A stretch of 38,375 bases of DNA, from positions 1 through 38,375 of the forward strand of contig LFRW01000050.1 in NCBI GenBank assembly GCA_001512965.1. The letters are read 5' to 3'. Source of the DNA: Methanomicrobia archaeon DTU008. GTDB taxonomy: Archaea > Thermoplasmatota > Thermoplasmata > Methanomassiliicoccales > Methanomassiliicoccaceae. A model generated the notes under the pieces. It did no database searches. It was not told the DNA's origin and saw only the letters and a program-made list of their open reading frames with translations. Positions 15,293 to 24,486 of this stretch are shown in pieces; positions within the stretch are counted from its first letter, which is position 1, and each line of letters begins with the position of its first letter. The position numbers and the translations under genes were made by a program.

Positions 15293-16552
15293 ATGAGGAA
15301 GTTCGAGTGTATCGATGATAACATGCTCATCGGAGGCGTCAGGGCAATCGACCTGGCCGAAGAGTATGGCACGCCGGTGTACGTCACGGACGAGGACGCC
15401 GTCAGGGAAAACTACCGTGCTATCTATGGGGCGTTCTCACGGCGCATGCCTACCCGTATAAATTACGCCTGCAAGGCCAACGCCAACCTGGCCATCCTGC
15501 GCATCCTTGAGCAGGAGGGAAGCTGCATCGATGCGGTTTCCATCGGGGAGGTGGAGGCGTGCCTGCGCGCCGGTTTCTCCCCAGAACGCATCCTCTACAC
15601 CGGCGTGAACGTCTCCAATCATGAGCTCGCCCAACTGGTGAATCGCAACATCACCATCAATATCGACTCGCTTTCACAACTGGAGCGGCTGGCCGAGATC
15701 ACCTCGGGGGCAAGGATATCCTTCCGCATGAACCCTGAGGTGGGCGCAGGCCATCACGAGAAGGTGGTCACCGGGGCCCGCTCCACCAAGTTCGGGGTTC
15801 CAAGGGACCGCATAATGGATGCCTATGAAAGGGCGATAGAACTGGACTTCCAGCCGATAGGGCTGCATGTCCACATAGGGGCCGGGGTGCAGGTGGTGGA
15901 ACCCTTCGCGAAAGCGACAGATGTGCTGGTATCCGTCGCTCAGGAGCTGGAGTCGAAGCTGGGCCTGCAGCTCGAGTTCATAGATATCGGCGGAGGCATC
16001 GGCATCCCATACCGTCCAGATGATAGCCCCATGGACCTTGAGCTACTGGCGGAGGAGGTGACCTCAAGGATAAAGAACGGCACTTCCGCAAGTAAGGTCG
16101 TATTGGAGCCTGGCCGATACATCATAGCCGATACGACCGTTCTGCTAACCACGGTCGTCGACCTGAAGGAGACGCCTGACAGGTGGTTCGCCGGCGTTGA
16201 CGCCGGATTCAACACCCTGGTCCGGCCTGCCTTCTACGGCTCATATCATCATGTGGCGGTTGCGAACAAGTTCGGGAGGCCTGGAGAGGTGACCTATGAC
16301 GTCGTTGGCCCCATCTGCGAGTCCGGAGACCACCTGGCCAAGGACCGCCTGCTTCCAAGGCTTGAAGAAGGGGACCTCCTGGCCGTGTATGATGCCGGCG
16401 CCTACGGCTCCACCATGAGCTCGCAATACAACATGCGACCCAAATGCCGCGAGGTTCTGGTGCGGAGAGGATCCTCGAACCTCATCCGTGAAAGGGAGAC
16501 TATCGACGACCTGCTCCGCCACGACAGAATACCTTCCAGGCTGATGCTATGA
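15293..16552 (+). CDS. lysA: Diaminopimelate decarboxylase
   Basis: LysA decarboxylates meso-diaminopimelate to lysine. This PLP enzyme of the alanine racemase fold has 419 residues, with Lys61 of NYACKANAN binding PLP, HVHIGAGVQ, IGGGIGIPY (glycine loop), EPGRYIIADTT, and GPICESGDHLAKDR with the active-site Cys. ATG 15293 follows the lysC stop directly, and its end overlaps dapF by 4 nt. Confidence 0.95.
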   Translation: MRKFECIDDNMLIGGVRAIDLAEEYGTPVYVTDEDAVRENYRAIYGAFSRRMPTRINYACKANANLAILRILEQEGSCIDAVSIGEVEACLRAGFSPERILYTGVNVSNHELAQLVNRNITINIDSLSQLERLAEITSGARISFRMNPEVGAGHHEKVVTGARSTKFGVPRDRIMDAYERAIELDFQPIGLHVHIGAGVQVVEPFAKATDVLVSVAQELESKLGLQLEFIDIGGGIGIPYRPDDSPMDLELLAEEVTSRIKNGTSASKVVLEPGRYIIADTTVLLTTVVDLKETPDRWFAGVDAGFNTLVRPAFYGSYHHVAVANKFGRPGEVTYDVVGPICESGDHLAKDRLLPRLEEGDLLAVYDAGAYGSTMSSQYNMRPKCREVLVRRGSSNLIRERETIDDLLRHDRIPSRLML

Positions 16553-17394
16553 AGTTCTGGAAGTATCATGGTCTGGGAAACGACTTCGTGGTGGTGGAGA
16601 ACCCTGAGCTGGATATCCCGGACGATCCGGACTTCGTACGGAGGATATGCGACCGTCGCACTGGCGTGGGGGCCGACGGCATCCTATACATAAATCCGGA
16701 CGAAGAGGCCGACGCGTTCATGAGGGTGCTGAACTCCGATGGAAGCGAAGCCGAGATGTGCGGCAACGGCATACGTTGCGTCGCAAAGCATCTCTACGAC
16801 ATGTCCTTGGCACCTACGGAAAGGATGAGGATCAACACCATGGGTGGCATGAAGGAAATCGTCGTCCAGGTGGATGACGGTGTAGCCGTCGGTGCGACGG
16901 TGGACATGGGAGCGCCCCGCCTCGATCGCCCTGACATCCCCATGACAGGAGACGGCCGCTTCATCGACGGCACATTGGAGGTCGAGGGCCGCAAGGTCAC
17001 CGGAACCGCCGTCTCGATGGGAAACCCTCATCTGATAATCTTCGACCCCTTGTCGGATGATGAGATCAGGGAGCTCGGCCCTCTTCTGGAGAGGCACCCC
17101 CTATTTCCTCGACGCACCAACGTGGAGTTCGTGAGGAAGGAGGGCGATGTCCTGACGGTTTCCGTATATGAACGGGGCGCGGGCTGGACCCAGGCATGCG
17201 GTACCGGCGCGTGCGCGACCGCGGTGGCGGCCGGGCTGAAGGGACTGGCACCCCTTGGAAGGGATGTGAGGGTACGGCTTCCCGGAGGGGAGCTCAAGAT
17301 AAACGTGGCGGAGGACCTCTCTTCGGTGAGAATGACCGGGCCGGCGGCAAGGGTCTTCCGCGGTGAACTGGAGGATGACGCTCATGACATATGA
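16549..17394 (+). CDS. dapF: Diaminopimelate epimerase
   Basis: DapF converts LL- to meso-diaminopimelate without a cofactor, using two cysteines. Both are visible: Cys71 in EMCGNGIRC and Cys217 in ACGTGACAT. The opening KYHGLGNDF and the total length of 281 residues are typical. It overlaps lysA at the start and dapL at the end. Confidence 0.95.
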   Translation: MKFWKYHGLGNDFVVVENPELDIPDDPDFVRRICDRRTGVGADGILYINPDEEADAFMRVLNSDGSEAEMCGNGIRCVAKHLYDMSLAPTERMRINTMGGMKEIVVQVDDGVAVGATVDMGAPRLDRPDIPMTGDGRFIDGTLEVEGRKVTGTAVSMGNPHLIIFDPLSDDEIRELGPLLERHPLFPRRTNVEFVRKEGDVLTVSVYERGAGWTQACGTGACATAVAAGLKGLAPLGRDVRVRLPGGELKINVAEDLSSVRMTGPAARVFRGELEDDAHDI

Positions 17395-18538
17395 TTTCGC
17401 TGACAGGCTCAAGAAACTGCCCCCCTATCTCTTCGCCGAGATAGAGGAGAAGGTGGCTAGGAAAGTATCTGAGGGAATGGACATAATCGACTTCGGGATA
17501 GGCGACCCGGACCTCCCAACCCCTCGCCCGCTGGTCGAGGAGATAAAGAGGCAATTGGACGACCCTGCCAATCACAAGTATCCATCATCTCAGGGCGAAG
17601 CAGACACCAGGCGCGCCATAGCAGAATGGTACGAGAAGAGGTTCGGCGTGGACGTCGACCCCGACCGCGAGGTCGCGGTCCTGCTCGGTTCGAAGGAAGG
17701 TCTGGCCAACGTAGCCCGGGCCTTCATCAACCCGGGCGATAAGGTGCTATGCCCTGATCCTGCATATCCCGTATACTCGCAGGGAGCGGCCACGCTCTGC
17801 GACGCAGTTCCGGTCAAGTTCCCTCAATACGCGGAGAATGATTTCTTCCCGGACTTCGACGGCGACCTCCCCCAGGATGCCAAGATGATCTACCTGAACT
17901 ACCCGAACAATCCAACTGGCGCGGTGGTCTCAAGGGATAACCTCCAGAAGGCCCTTAGATGGTGCAACGACACTGGCACCATCCTCTGCTATGACAATGC
18001 ATATTCGGAGATGACCTTCGATGAATATGTGGCACCATCGGTGCTGGAATTCGGCAAGAACGCCATTGAGTTCGGGTCACTGTCGAAGACGTTCAACATG
18101 ACCGGATACCGCATCGGATATGCCGTAGGCGATCCCACGCTCATCGCTGGTCTCAAGAAGGTCAAGTCCCAGATTGATTCGGGAACGCCGAAGTTCATCC
18201 AGAAGGCCGTAGCTGTGGCGCTCGGGGAGTACAACGGCCCCTCCAGGCCGAAGATGGTACAGGATAGCGTGGACGTGTACCGCAGGAGGCGGGACATAAT
18301 CGTCAAGGGACTTCGTGAGCTTGGCTTCGATGTCAAGCTGCCCAAGGGGACCTTCTACCTGTTCTTCAACGTAGGCGGTAGTTCCATCGACTTCGCCAAT
18401 AAGATGCTGGATGTCGGCGTGGTGGTGACTCCAGGCATCGGGTTCGGTCAGAACGGGGAAGGCTTCGTGAGGCTCGCCCTCACTCAGCCTGAGAACAGGA
18501 TCGAAGAGGCCCTAGAAAGGATGGGCAAGGTCCTCTAG
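17384..18538 (+). CDS. dapL: LL-diaminopimelate aminotransferase
   Basis: DapL converts tetrahydrodipicolinate to LL-diaminopimelate in one transamination with glutamate, bypassing the succinyl and acetyl branches. The 384-residue class I/II aminotransferase has DFGIGDPDLPTP, NYPNNPTGA, the PLP Lys235 in GSLSKTFNMTGYR, and a C-terminal FVRLAL. It cannot be told from other class I aminotransferases by motif alone, but its place directly after dapF and the lack of dapD/dapC/dapE in the cluster support DapL. ATG 17384 lies 9 nt after GGAGG; ATG 17375 is possible. Confidence 0.88.
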   Translation: MTYDFADRLKKLPPYLFAEIEEKVARKVSEGMDIIDFGIGDPDLPTPRPLVEEIKRQLDDPANHKYPSSQGEADTRRAIAEWYEKRFGVDVDPDREVAVLLGSKEGLANVARAFINPGDKVLCPDPAYPVYSQGAATLCDAVPVKFPQYAENDFFPDFDGDLPQDAKMIYLNYPNNPTGAVVSRDNLQKALRWCNDTGTILCYDNAYSEMTFDEYVAPSVLEFGKNAIEFGSLSKTFNMTGYRIGYAVGDPTLIAGLKKVKSQIDSGTPKFIQKAVAVALGEYNGPSRPKMVQDSVDVYRRRRDIIVKGLRELGFDVKLPKGTFYLFFNVGGSSIDFANKMLDVGVVVTPGIGFGQNGEGFVRLALTQPENRIEEALERMGKVL

Positions 18539-19752
18539 GCCTTCTTACAGGTCTTGAGGGCCTCCACCGCCGGGAGGGGCTTACCTAGCACGAAGGTCTC
18601 CAGCGCTCCCCCGGCGGTGCTAACATACGAGAACTTGCCAGCCAGTCCCAGGCGCTTCGCCACACCCACTGTGTGGCCGCCCCCTATCAAGGTGAAGGCT
18701 TGCGAGCGGGTCATGGCCGTGAGAAGCTCTCTCGTACCGAAGCAGAACTCATCCTTCTCGATCAGTCCGGCCGGTCCTGACATGAAGATGGTGCGGGCGT
18801 TGTACAGCACCTTGGTGAACTTATCAACGGATCGTCGACCAATGTCCAGGACAGGGCCGTGCGGGAGGTCGCCGACCAGCAGGTCACGTCTCTCCCCGCC
18901 GTCGTCGACCCCCACATCTATGGGCGTAAGGATCCTCTCCCCTTTCTCCCTCAGTAGCTTCCTTGCATGCTCCACCACCTCGGGCGTCAACTCCTCCTCG
19001 AGAAGTTCGATGTTCTCGTCGCCTAGGTCATATCCGCGAATGTGCAAGAAGGCGTTGCCGCACAGTCCCACGCATATGATCCAGTCTGCCGTTCCTCGAT
19101 CCAAGGCTCGTTCGATGAGGCGCAGGGAGTCTCCGAACTTCGCTCCTCCAAGGATGAACACGGTTGGATGCTGAGGGTCCTCGAACACCGATGAGAGGGC
19201 GGAAAGCTCCTTTTCCATGAGCCTGCCGACAGCCGAAGGGAGCACCTCGGGGAATCCTACCAATGAGCATTGTGAGCGGTGGGCGGTGGCGAAGGCATCG
19301 TTGACGTAATAATCGGCTAGAGGGGCCAGTGTGGTGACGAGCTCGCAAAGGGCATGCTCCTCCATGCTCTTCTTCTCCAGTTCGTACGGCAACTCCCTGA
19401 CGTTCTTCAACATGATGGCCTGGCCCGATGCCAACCCTTTCACCGCGGCGATGGCCTTCTCGCCCACCACGTCGTCCACGTACTTGACCTCCTGTCCAAG
19501 ATACTTCGTTAGAACGGAGGCATGCTTGTCCAGGTCAGTGAAGTCCCAGTCGCCGGGGCGGCCTTGGTGGGCCAATATGACGACCTTGCCCCCCTTGTCG
19601 ATCAGCTCACGGACCGTCGGCACGATCTGCCTTATGCGATTATCGTCCTCGAGATCGAGCGTCTCCTTGTTCAGAGGGCAATTGATGTCCACGCGCAATA
19701 GGATTGTCCTGTCGTTGAAATCAAAATCATCCAGCGTGTTGAATTGCTTCAT
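18535..19752 (-). CDS. pgk: Phosphoglycerate kinase, archaeal type
   Basis: PGK interconverts 1,3-bisphosphoglycerate and 3-phosphoglycerate with ATP in glycolysis or gluconeogenesis. In 405 residues it has LLRVDINCPLN, AHQGRPG, YVNDAFATAHRSQCS, FILGGAKFGDS and, near the end, GGGHTVGVAKRLG with STAGGALE. This sequence type, with the archaeal-style N-terminus, is standard for euryarchaea. It converges on dapL with a 4-nt overlap. The type II GAPDH that makes its substrate is about 4 kb away. Confidence 0.94.
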   Translation of the reverse strand: MKQFNTLDDFDFNDRTILLRVDINCPLNKETLDLEDDNRIRQIVPTVRELIDKGGKVVILAHQGRPGDWDFTDLDKHASVLTKYLGQEVKYVDDVVGEKAIAAVKGLASGQAIMLKNVRELPYELEKKSMEEHALCELVTTLAPLADYYVNDAFATAHRSQCSLVGFPEVLPSAVGRLMEKELSALSSVFEDPQHPTVFILGGAKFGDSLRLIERALDRGTADWIICVGLCGNAFLHIRGYDLGDENIELLEEELTPEVVEHARKLLREKGERILTPIDVGVDDGGERRDLLVGDLPHGPVLDIGRRSVDKFTKVLYNARTIFMSGPAGLIEKDEFCFGTRELLTAMTRSQAFTLIGGGHTVGVAKRLGLAGKFSYVSTAGGALETFVLGKPLPAVEALKTCKKA

Positions 19753-19893
19753 TGATTCCCCGGCTCCAACTCAAGGTGTTGAACCACCATAATGCAAGAT
19801 ATGATTAATCTTTCCGCTCGTGAAGGTGAATGATGGGCCAGATGGACAGGGCATTGCGGCCGCTTTTTCACTTAAGATGCCCTCTACGCAAAA

Positions 19894-19904
19894 TGTTTAA
19901 AAAC
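19894..19904 (+). promoter_or_regulatory. TATA box for the antiporter gene
   Basis: TGTTTAAAAAC lies about 30 nt before ATG 19930 in the spacer divergent from pgk, giving a transcript with a very short or no leader. Confidence 0.5.
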
Positions 19905-19929
19905 TCATTGCATACCCAGAACGATAGGG

Positions 19930-21195
19930 ATGGATTCGAATACCCTCCTCCTGCTGGTGTCGATGGCCCTGTTCGTAGGCTTTGTGGCCAACCACCTGTT
20001 CGCAAAATATCGTGCACCAGACGTGCTGTTCCTGATCCTCTTCGGGGTGCTGCTCGGCCCTGGCATAACAGGCATGATCGATGGAGGGATGGCTTCCCAG
20101 ATCACGCAGTTCACCACTTACGTGGCCGCGGTGGCACTTTCGGTCATCATGTTGCAGGCCGGAATGGATCTCAAGATCAAGGATGTCGTGAAATCCTTCA
20201 ATCGCGCCCTCATTTTCACCCTGATCGCCTTTTTCGTTTCCACCGGGGTCATAGCCCTGGTGTGCAAGCTCACCATGAACTGGAGTCTGGGAGAGTCATT
20301 GCTCATGGGCGTGATCCTCGCGGGCACAAGCGGCGCCATAGTCATCCCGCTGATAAAGGCCCTCAACGTGTCAACCGAGGTGAAGACAATGCTCACCTTG
20401 GAGGCCGCATTGACTGATGTACTGGTCATCGGCGGAGCCATGGCCATCATGGCCGTCATGGCCTCAGGCAACGCAGACCTGGTCGCCGTGGGAACGGACG
20501 TGTTCATAGCATTCTTGGTATCCTCCATCCTGGGCGTGGTCGGAGGGATCATCTGGTTGAGGGTGCTGAAGCATATCGGACAGAACCTGTCGTACATGGT
20601 CACCCTGGCGTTCATGCTTCTGCTATTCTCGTTGGCGGAGCTCACGGTGGGCCTGGGCGGGGGCGCCATGACCGCGTTGATGTTCGGCCTTACGATGGGA
20701 AACAGCGATTCGCTTCCCAGTGCGATCCAGCGGAGGGTCGACTACTGCTGCGACCCAAGGATAATAGACTTCCATGACGAGATATCGTTCTTCGTACGGA
20801 CATTCTTCTTCATCTATCTGGGATTGGTGCTATCGACCACCGCCCTCTCCCCCGTGGACATACTGGCCGGAGTGGTGGTGTTCAACGTCATCGTGTTGGG
20901 AAGGATCGCGGTTTCAAATACGGTAGGCAAGCTGATGTTCGAGGATCTCAGGGACAGGGCCGCTCTGTTGTTCATGATGCCCCGTGGACTGGCGGCTGCA
21001 GTTGTGGCCTCGATACCCCTCTCGATGGGGGTCGTGAGCGTCCAGGTCGGTAACATGATCGGCGCCATCACTGCGGTCGTGATCCTTCTCACCACCTGCT
21101 TGGCCTCCATCGGCGCGTTCATAATAGAGAAGCGTGTGGGCCGCGATGAACGGCCGTGCGATTGCACGGCACATGATGCCGACGCGATCCGCTGA
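19930..21195 (+). CDS. Cation/proton antiporter, CPA family
   Basis: This 421-residue membrane protein has about 12 hydrophobic helices and an overall pattern of Na+(K+)/H+ antiporters of the CPA1/CPA2 group: ILFGVLLGPGITG near residue 38, AGTSGAIVIPLI in helix 5, and LEAALTDVLVIGGA in helix 6, where the acidic pair of the ion site is expected. The Asn-Asp pair of electroneutral members reads Thr-Asp here. No cytoplasmic TrkA-N domain is attached. The direction and ion cannot be fixed from sequence. The HNH gene starts on its last base. Confidence 0.87.
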   Translation: MDSNTLLLLVSMALFVGFVANHLFAKYRAPDVLFLILFGVLLGPGITGMIDGGMASQITQFTTYVAAVALSVIMLQAGMDLKIKDVVKSFNRALIFTLIAFFVSTGVIALVCKLTMNWSLGESLLMGVILAGTSGAIVIPLIKALNVSTEVKTMLTLEAALTDVLVIGGAMAIMAVMASGNADLVAVGTDVFIAFLVSSILGVVGGIIWLRVLKHIGQNLSYMVTLAFMLLLFSLAELTVGLGGGAMTALMFGLTMGNSDSLPSAIQRRVDYCCDPRIIDFHDEISFFVRTFFFIYLGLVLSTTALSPVDILAGVVVFNVIVLGRIAVSNTVGKLMFEDLRDRAALLFMMPRGLAAAVVASIPLSMGVVSVQVGNMIGAITAVVILLTTCLASIGAFIIEKRVGRDERPCDCTAHDADAIR

Positions 21196-21959
21196 TGGCA
21201 ATGGACGTGGGACCCCCAAGAAGCATCTCGCCATGCCAGCATCGTCTGGCCCAGGATGAGGAAGGCATCTGCTGGCTGGAAAGCCATCGGCTGGACCCCG
21301 AAGGCCTGCCGGTACTGGTCTTTCACTCCCATGGAAGCCAGCGGCCGTTGCGATGCACAGAGCCCATGGCCTCTGTGTGCCCCTGGCGCTCTTGGGAGGA
21401 AGCTCCTAGGGCGGAACTGGTCCCATGCCCTCACTGCGGACGCCGGCACCGTCAGGGCTCCACCTCACAGCAACTGTGCGAGGCATGGTCGGCGACCAAG
21501 GCGGCGCTCAAGAAGATGCGCGAGACACGGCCGGAGGGCGAACGATACTATCCGGAGGGCACTCGTGAACTACCGTATCCCGATCACACGTCGAACATCG
21601 TACGCCGGCTGGTGTGGAACCGGATCAAGAGCGCGGTGATGAGGCGCGATCGCTACCAATGCCAGGAATGTGGTGTCGCTTTCGGCAAGAGGCGACGCAA
21701 GGTGTTCGACCCCTCCCTCCGCCGCGGCAGGGGTGGTCATCGATGGGAGAGCCTGGAGGTCCATCACATCATCCCGCGCTCAAAGGGAGGGAGCGATCAC
21801 CCTGGGAACCTGATCACGCTCTGTCCTCCTTGCCATAAAAGGTTCACTGCAACACAGGCGTCGGAACGCGCGGCGGCCCGGAGGGACCGAGAAAGACCGC
21901 TCCAGGCGCTAGAGGATGAAGGGTACGTCAACGACCATCTCTACGACCCTCGCGATTGA
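21195..21959 (+). CDS. HNH endonuclease-domain protein
   Basis: The C-terminal part of this 254-residue protein is an HNH nuclease domain: a Cys pair in CQECG, the catalytic VHHIIPRSKGG, the Asn in HPGNLITLC, and the second Cys pair CPPCH. The N-terminal 100 residues contain another possible zinc motif (CPHCGRRH) and no family I recognise. Arg-rich linkers suggest nucleic-acid binding. Its ATG shares a base with the antiporter stop (TGATG), so translation is coupled, which is unusual for a mobile-element nuclease. The role is unknown: a repair or defence nuclease is possible. Confidence 0.8.
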   Translation: MAMDVGPPRSISPCQHRLAQDEEGICWLESHRLDPEGLPVLVFHSHGSQRPLRCTEPMASVCPWRSWEEAPRAELVPCPHCGRRHRQGSTSQQLCEAWSATKAALKKMRETRPEGERYYPEGTRELPYPDHTSNIVRRLVWNRIKSAVMRRDRYQCQECGVAFGKRRRKVFDPSLRRGRGGHRWESLEVHHIIPRSKGGSDHPGNLITLCPPCHKRFTATQASERAAARRDRERPLQALEDEGYVNDHLYDPRD

Positions 21960-22039
21960 AGTGTTCAGCAGTGACGGGGCTGAAGCCTTGTCGATGATTG
22001 GAACCTTGCAATCTATGATGCGAGGAGGGCGAGAATAGA

Positions 22040-22049
22040 CTTTATATTC
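22040..22049 (+). promoter_or_regulatory. TATA box for terC
   Basis: CTTTATATTC is a good archaeal TATA box. It predicts a transcript start near 22070, leaving about 90 nt of leader before terC, unlike the leaderless genes around it. Confidence 0.5.
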
Positions 22050-22069
22050 AGGAGTTGTTAGGGTGAAAA

Positions 22070-22159
22070 GCACGGCCAGCACGGGCGATCTCCGTTTGCA
22101 CGTTCGTTCGCAGTCGTGCCTCGTAGAGGCGCGTGAATTGCAATGGATAGAGGTCTTGA
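22070..22159 (+). promoter_or_regulatory. Structured 5' leader of terC
   Basis: Two hairpins can be drawn in the leader: GCACG (22098-22102) with CGTGC (22115-22119), and GCCTC (22118-22122) with GAGGC (22126-22130) across a GTA loop. They share bases and so are alternatives. In bacteria terC-family genes are often under the manganese yybP-ykoY riboswitch; I do not see that motif's conserved bases here. Confidence 0.35.
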
Positions 22160-23263
22160 TTGACAGACATGGATTTGGCATGGATCGCATTCGGGGCGAT
22201 CGTCGCTACGCTTCTGGTTCTTGACATCGGAGTGATCAATCGGAAACCGCATGTCATCCAGCCCAAGGAGGCCCTCATGCAGGTCGCCCTGTTCGTTGGC
22301 GTGGCCGTCGCCTTCAATGTCGGCATCTTTCTATGGATGGGCTCCCAGGCAGGAGTCGAGTTCACCGCAGGTTACGTCACCGAGCTCATGTTGAGCGTCG
22401 ACAACCTCTTCGTCTTCATCTTGATATTCACTTCCTTCTGCGTGCCTGAGAAGGACCAGCACAAGGTGCTCTTCTATGGCATCATCGGCGCCCTGGCGTT
22501 CCGCATGGTCTTCATCTTCGCCGGTGTCACCCTGGTGGAGAGGTTCGATTGGGTGCTCTACATCTTCGGGGCGTTCCTGATCTTCACCGCGATCAGGATG
22601 GTGGCCCAGAAGGAGGAGAAGGAGGTCTCGCCTGACAAGAACATCATGGTCCGGCTCTTCCGGAAGTTCATGCCGGTGACGAGCCACTACGAGGGAGATG
22701 CGTTCTTCGTCAGGAAGCCTGGGACGGGCTCCAAGGCTGGCAAGAAGGTATTGTGGGCGACCCCTATGTTCGTCGCCCTTCTGGTGGTGGAGAGCACTGA
22801 TATAGTGTTCGCCGTGGATTCCATACCCGCGATCCTCGGCTTGACCACGAACTCCTTCATCATTTACAGTTCCAACATCTTCGCCGTCCTGGGCCTAAGG
22901 TCGATGTACTTCGCCCTCTCCCACATAATGAACGCCTTCTGCTACCTGAAATATGGTCTCGCTGGCATCCTGTCGTTCGTGGGAGTGAAGATGCTGCTCC
23001 CCATCATCGACCCAGGACTGCATGTCCCGGTCGAGATGTCCCTTGCCGTGATAGTCGTCATCCTCCTGGTGGCCATAAGCGCCTCCCTGATCAAGACAAG
23101 AGGGACGAAGACCTGTCCGGTGGTGCAGAAGGTGGCATGTCCAGCTGGAGAGGACATTCGGACATGCCCCGCCCTGAAAGCCCTGCAGAAGGATGGGGAA
23201 GTGTGCGATGACGCCACCTGCCCAGGGTTGGTGAAGCTGGAAGAAGAGAAACGGAAGGAGTAG
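22160..23263 (+). CDS. TerC-family integral membrane protein with Cys-rich tail
   Basis: TerC/Alx proteins are membrane proteins linked to Mn2+ export and tellurite or redox stress. This one has about nine helices in 367 residues, with the two acidic repeat motifs of the family: ELMLSVDNLFVFILIF (about 75) and VVESTDIVFAVDSIPAI (about 215). The C-terminal 50 residues form a cytoplasmic tail with five Cys (319, 327, 336, 349, 354), four followed by Pro, not typical of the family. TTG 22160 follows GAGG; ATG 22169 is the alternative. A terminator follows at 23280. Confidence 0.88.
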   Translation: MTDMDLAWIAFGAIVATLLVLDIGVINRKPHVIQPKEALMQVALFVGVAVAFNVGIFLWMGSQAGVEFTAGYVTELMLSVDNLFVFILIFTSFCVPEKDQHKVLFYGIIGALAFRMVFIFAGVTLVERFDWVLYIFGAFLIFTAIRMVAQKEEKEVSPDKNIMVRLFRKFMPVTSHYEGDAFFVRKPGTGSKAGKKVLWATPMFVALLVVESTDIVFAVDSIPAILGLTTNSFIIYSSNIFAVLGLRSMYFALSHIMNAFCYLKYGLAGILSFVGVKMLLPIIDPGLHVPVEMSLAVIVVILLVAISASLIKTRGTKTCPVVQKVACPAGEDIRTCPALKALQKDGEVCDDATCPGLVKLEEEKRKE

Positions 23264-23279
23264 GCGCCAAGTGGAAGAT

Positions 23280-23305
23280 GGGAGGGCGCCTCCCCTTCAT
23301 TTTTT
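23280..23305 (+). terminator. Hairpin and T-tract after terC
   Basis: GGGAGG (23280-23285) pairs with CCTCCC (23289-23294) and is followed by a T-run (TTTTTT, 23300-23305). It lies between the convergent terC and gap genes. Confidence 0.6.
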
Positions 23306-23324
23306 CAATGCGCAGGCCCTGACC

Positions 23325-24341
23325 TCATTCGCCGATGCCAAGGCTGGTATCGGTCTTTTTGATGGAACGGGATGCATCGGGCTCCATCTTCATCATGGAA
23401 CGTATGCAATCGATGTTCTCGGGCACCACATCGCTTTCCTGGTGAACGGCCTGATAGTAGTACAGCGTCTTTCCCACCACCTTGATGCCGTCCTGCCATA
23501 CCGCGATCTCCATGAAGTCCCCGCGAGGCCTGTCAAGGTCCTTGGCCAACTCCATGATGTTCGCCGTCCCCTTCAGTCCGCGCTTGCCGCTCACCAGCCG
23601 CACCCTGGATACATCGTCCCATGCGGCCAGCACATCGCTTTCCTTGACCTCCTTCTTGAGGTCGGCGATGACGCAATGCAGGTGCATCAAGGTGGTCGGA
23701 CTCTTGACCGCCATGGTGGTGATGTTGATCCATGGCATGATGGTCTGTACGTCCGGACCATGGTGGGTCGGCAACTTGAGCGATGGTTCCAGGCTGTTCA
23801 GCGCCGAGCCCTTGTTATCTGACGGGTCTGCACCTCGGCGCACTATGGTGGCCGAGACCCTCTCAACCCCGATCTCCTTGTCCAACGGGTACAGTGTACG
23901 GACTAGCCCAGTGGTGTTGCATGACACCACCCTGGAGAATTTTGCCCCCCAGGACTCCTTGTAATTGGCATAGGCATTGAACGATACACCGGCGATGCCA
24001 TGGTCCTCTCCTCCCTGGAATATCGCCTTGATCCCCGCCCTCTCGTAGAGTTCGCGATAGGCCTCCCCGACACCTCCTGGCGTGGCGTCGACCATTATGT
24101 CGACCTTGCCTACGAGGTCCTCCAGGGTGCCTTCGACCTTTATCCCCTCCTTCTCGAAGGCGGCCACCTGGTCTGGTTTGGCGACATACAGCGGATAGCC
24201 CTCGGCACAGGCCAGATGGGCCTCGTACGACGGCCTCGTCTTGGTGACGCCAATCACTTCCATGTCGTCCTGCGCCGCCACGGCGCTGGCGACCCTCTTC
24301 CCTATCGTGCCGTATCCATTGATGCCAACCCGTACCTTCAT
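23325..24341 (-). CDS. gap: Type II (archaeal) glyceraldehyde-3-phosphate dehydrogenase
   Basis: This enzyme phosphorylates and oxidises glyceraldehyde 3-phosphate, or runs the reverse in gluconeogenesis, with NAD(P). In 338 residues it has the Rossmann start VGINGYGTIGKRVA, DATPGGVG, the catalytic Cys141 in SCNTTGLVRTL, and HHGPDVQTIM. These are archaeal type II features, not the bacterial GAPDH. ATG 24341 is the first Met. Upstream on its own strand are three GTCAA elements (about 24368-24390). Confidence 0.94.
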   Translation of the reverse strand: MKVRVGINGYGTIGKRVASAVAAQDDMEVIGVTKTRPSYEAHLACAEGYPLYVAKPDQVAAFEKEGIKVEGTLEDLVGKVDIMVDATPGGVGEAYRELYERAGIKAIFQGGEDHGIAGVSFNAYANYKESWGAKFSRVVSCNTTGLVRTLYPLDKEIGVERVSATIVRRGADPSDNKGSALNSLEPSLKLPTHHGPDVQTIMPWINITTMAVKSPTTLMHLHCVIADLKKEVKESDVLAAWDDVSRVRLVSGKRGLKGTANIMELAKDLDRPRGDFMEIAVWQDGIKVVGKTLYYYQAVHQESDVVPENIDCIRSMMKMEPDASRSIKKTDTSLGIGE

Positions 24342-24486
24342 GTTATATGCACATCCGTTCTTGATAGATTGACGTTGACGATATTGACTGTTGCGGTGTC
24401 GAAGACCCAGCGTGTCGATGGAGGGGATGGCGGGGGTGGATTAAGCATTATCGTTCCTTTCACGAGATCACGGTGTTCAGCATCGA

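Noticed and set aside
21195-21959. HNH gene as part of a group II intron or insertion sequence
   Set aside because: No flanking repeats, reverse transcriptase or intron features are seen, and it is coupled to a host gene.
22070-22159. yybP-ykoY manganese riboswitch before terC
   Set aside because: The conserved bases of that motif are not visible.
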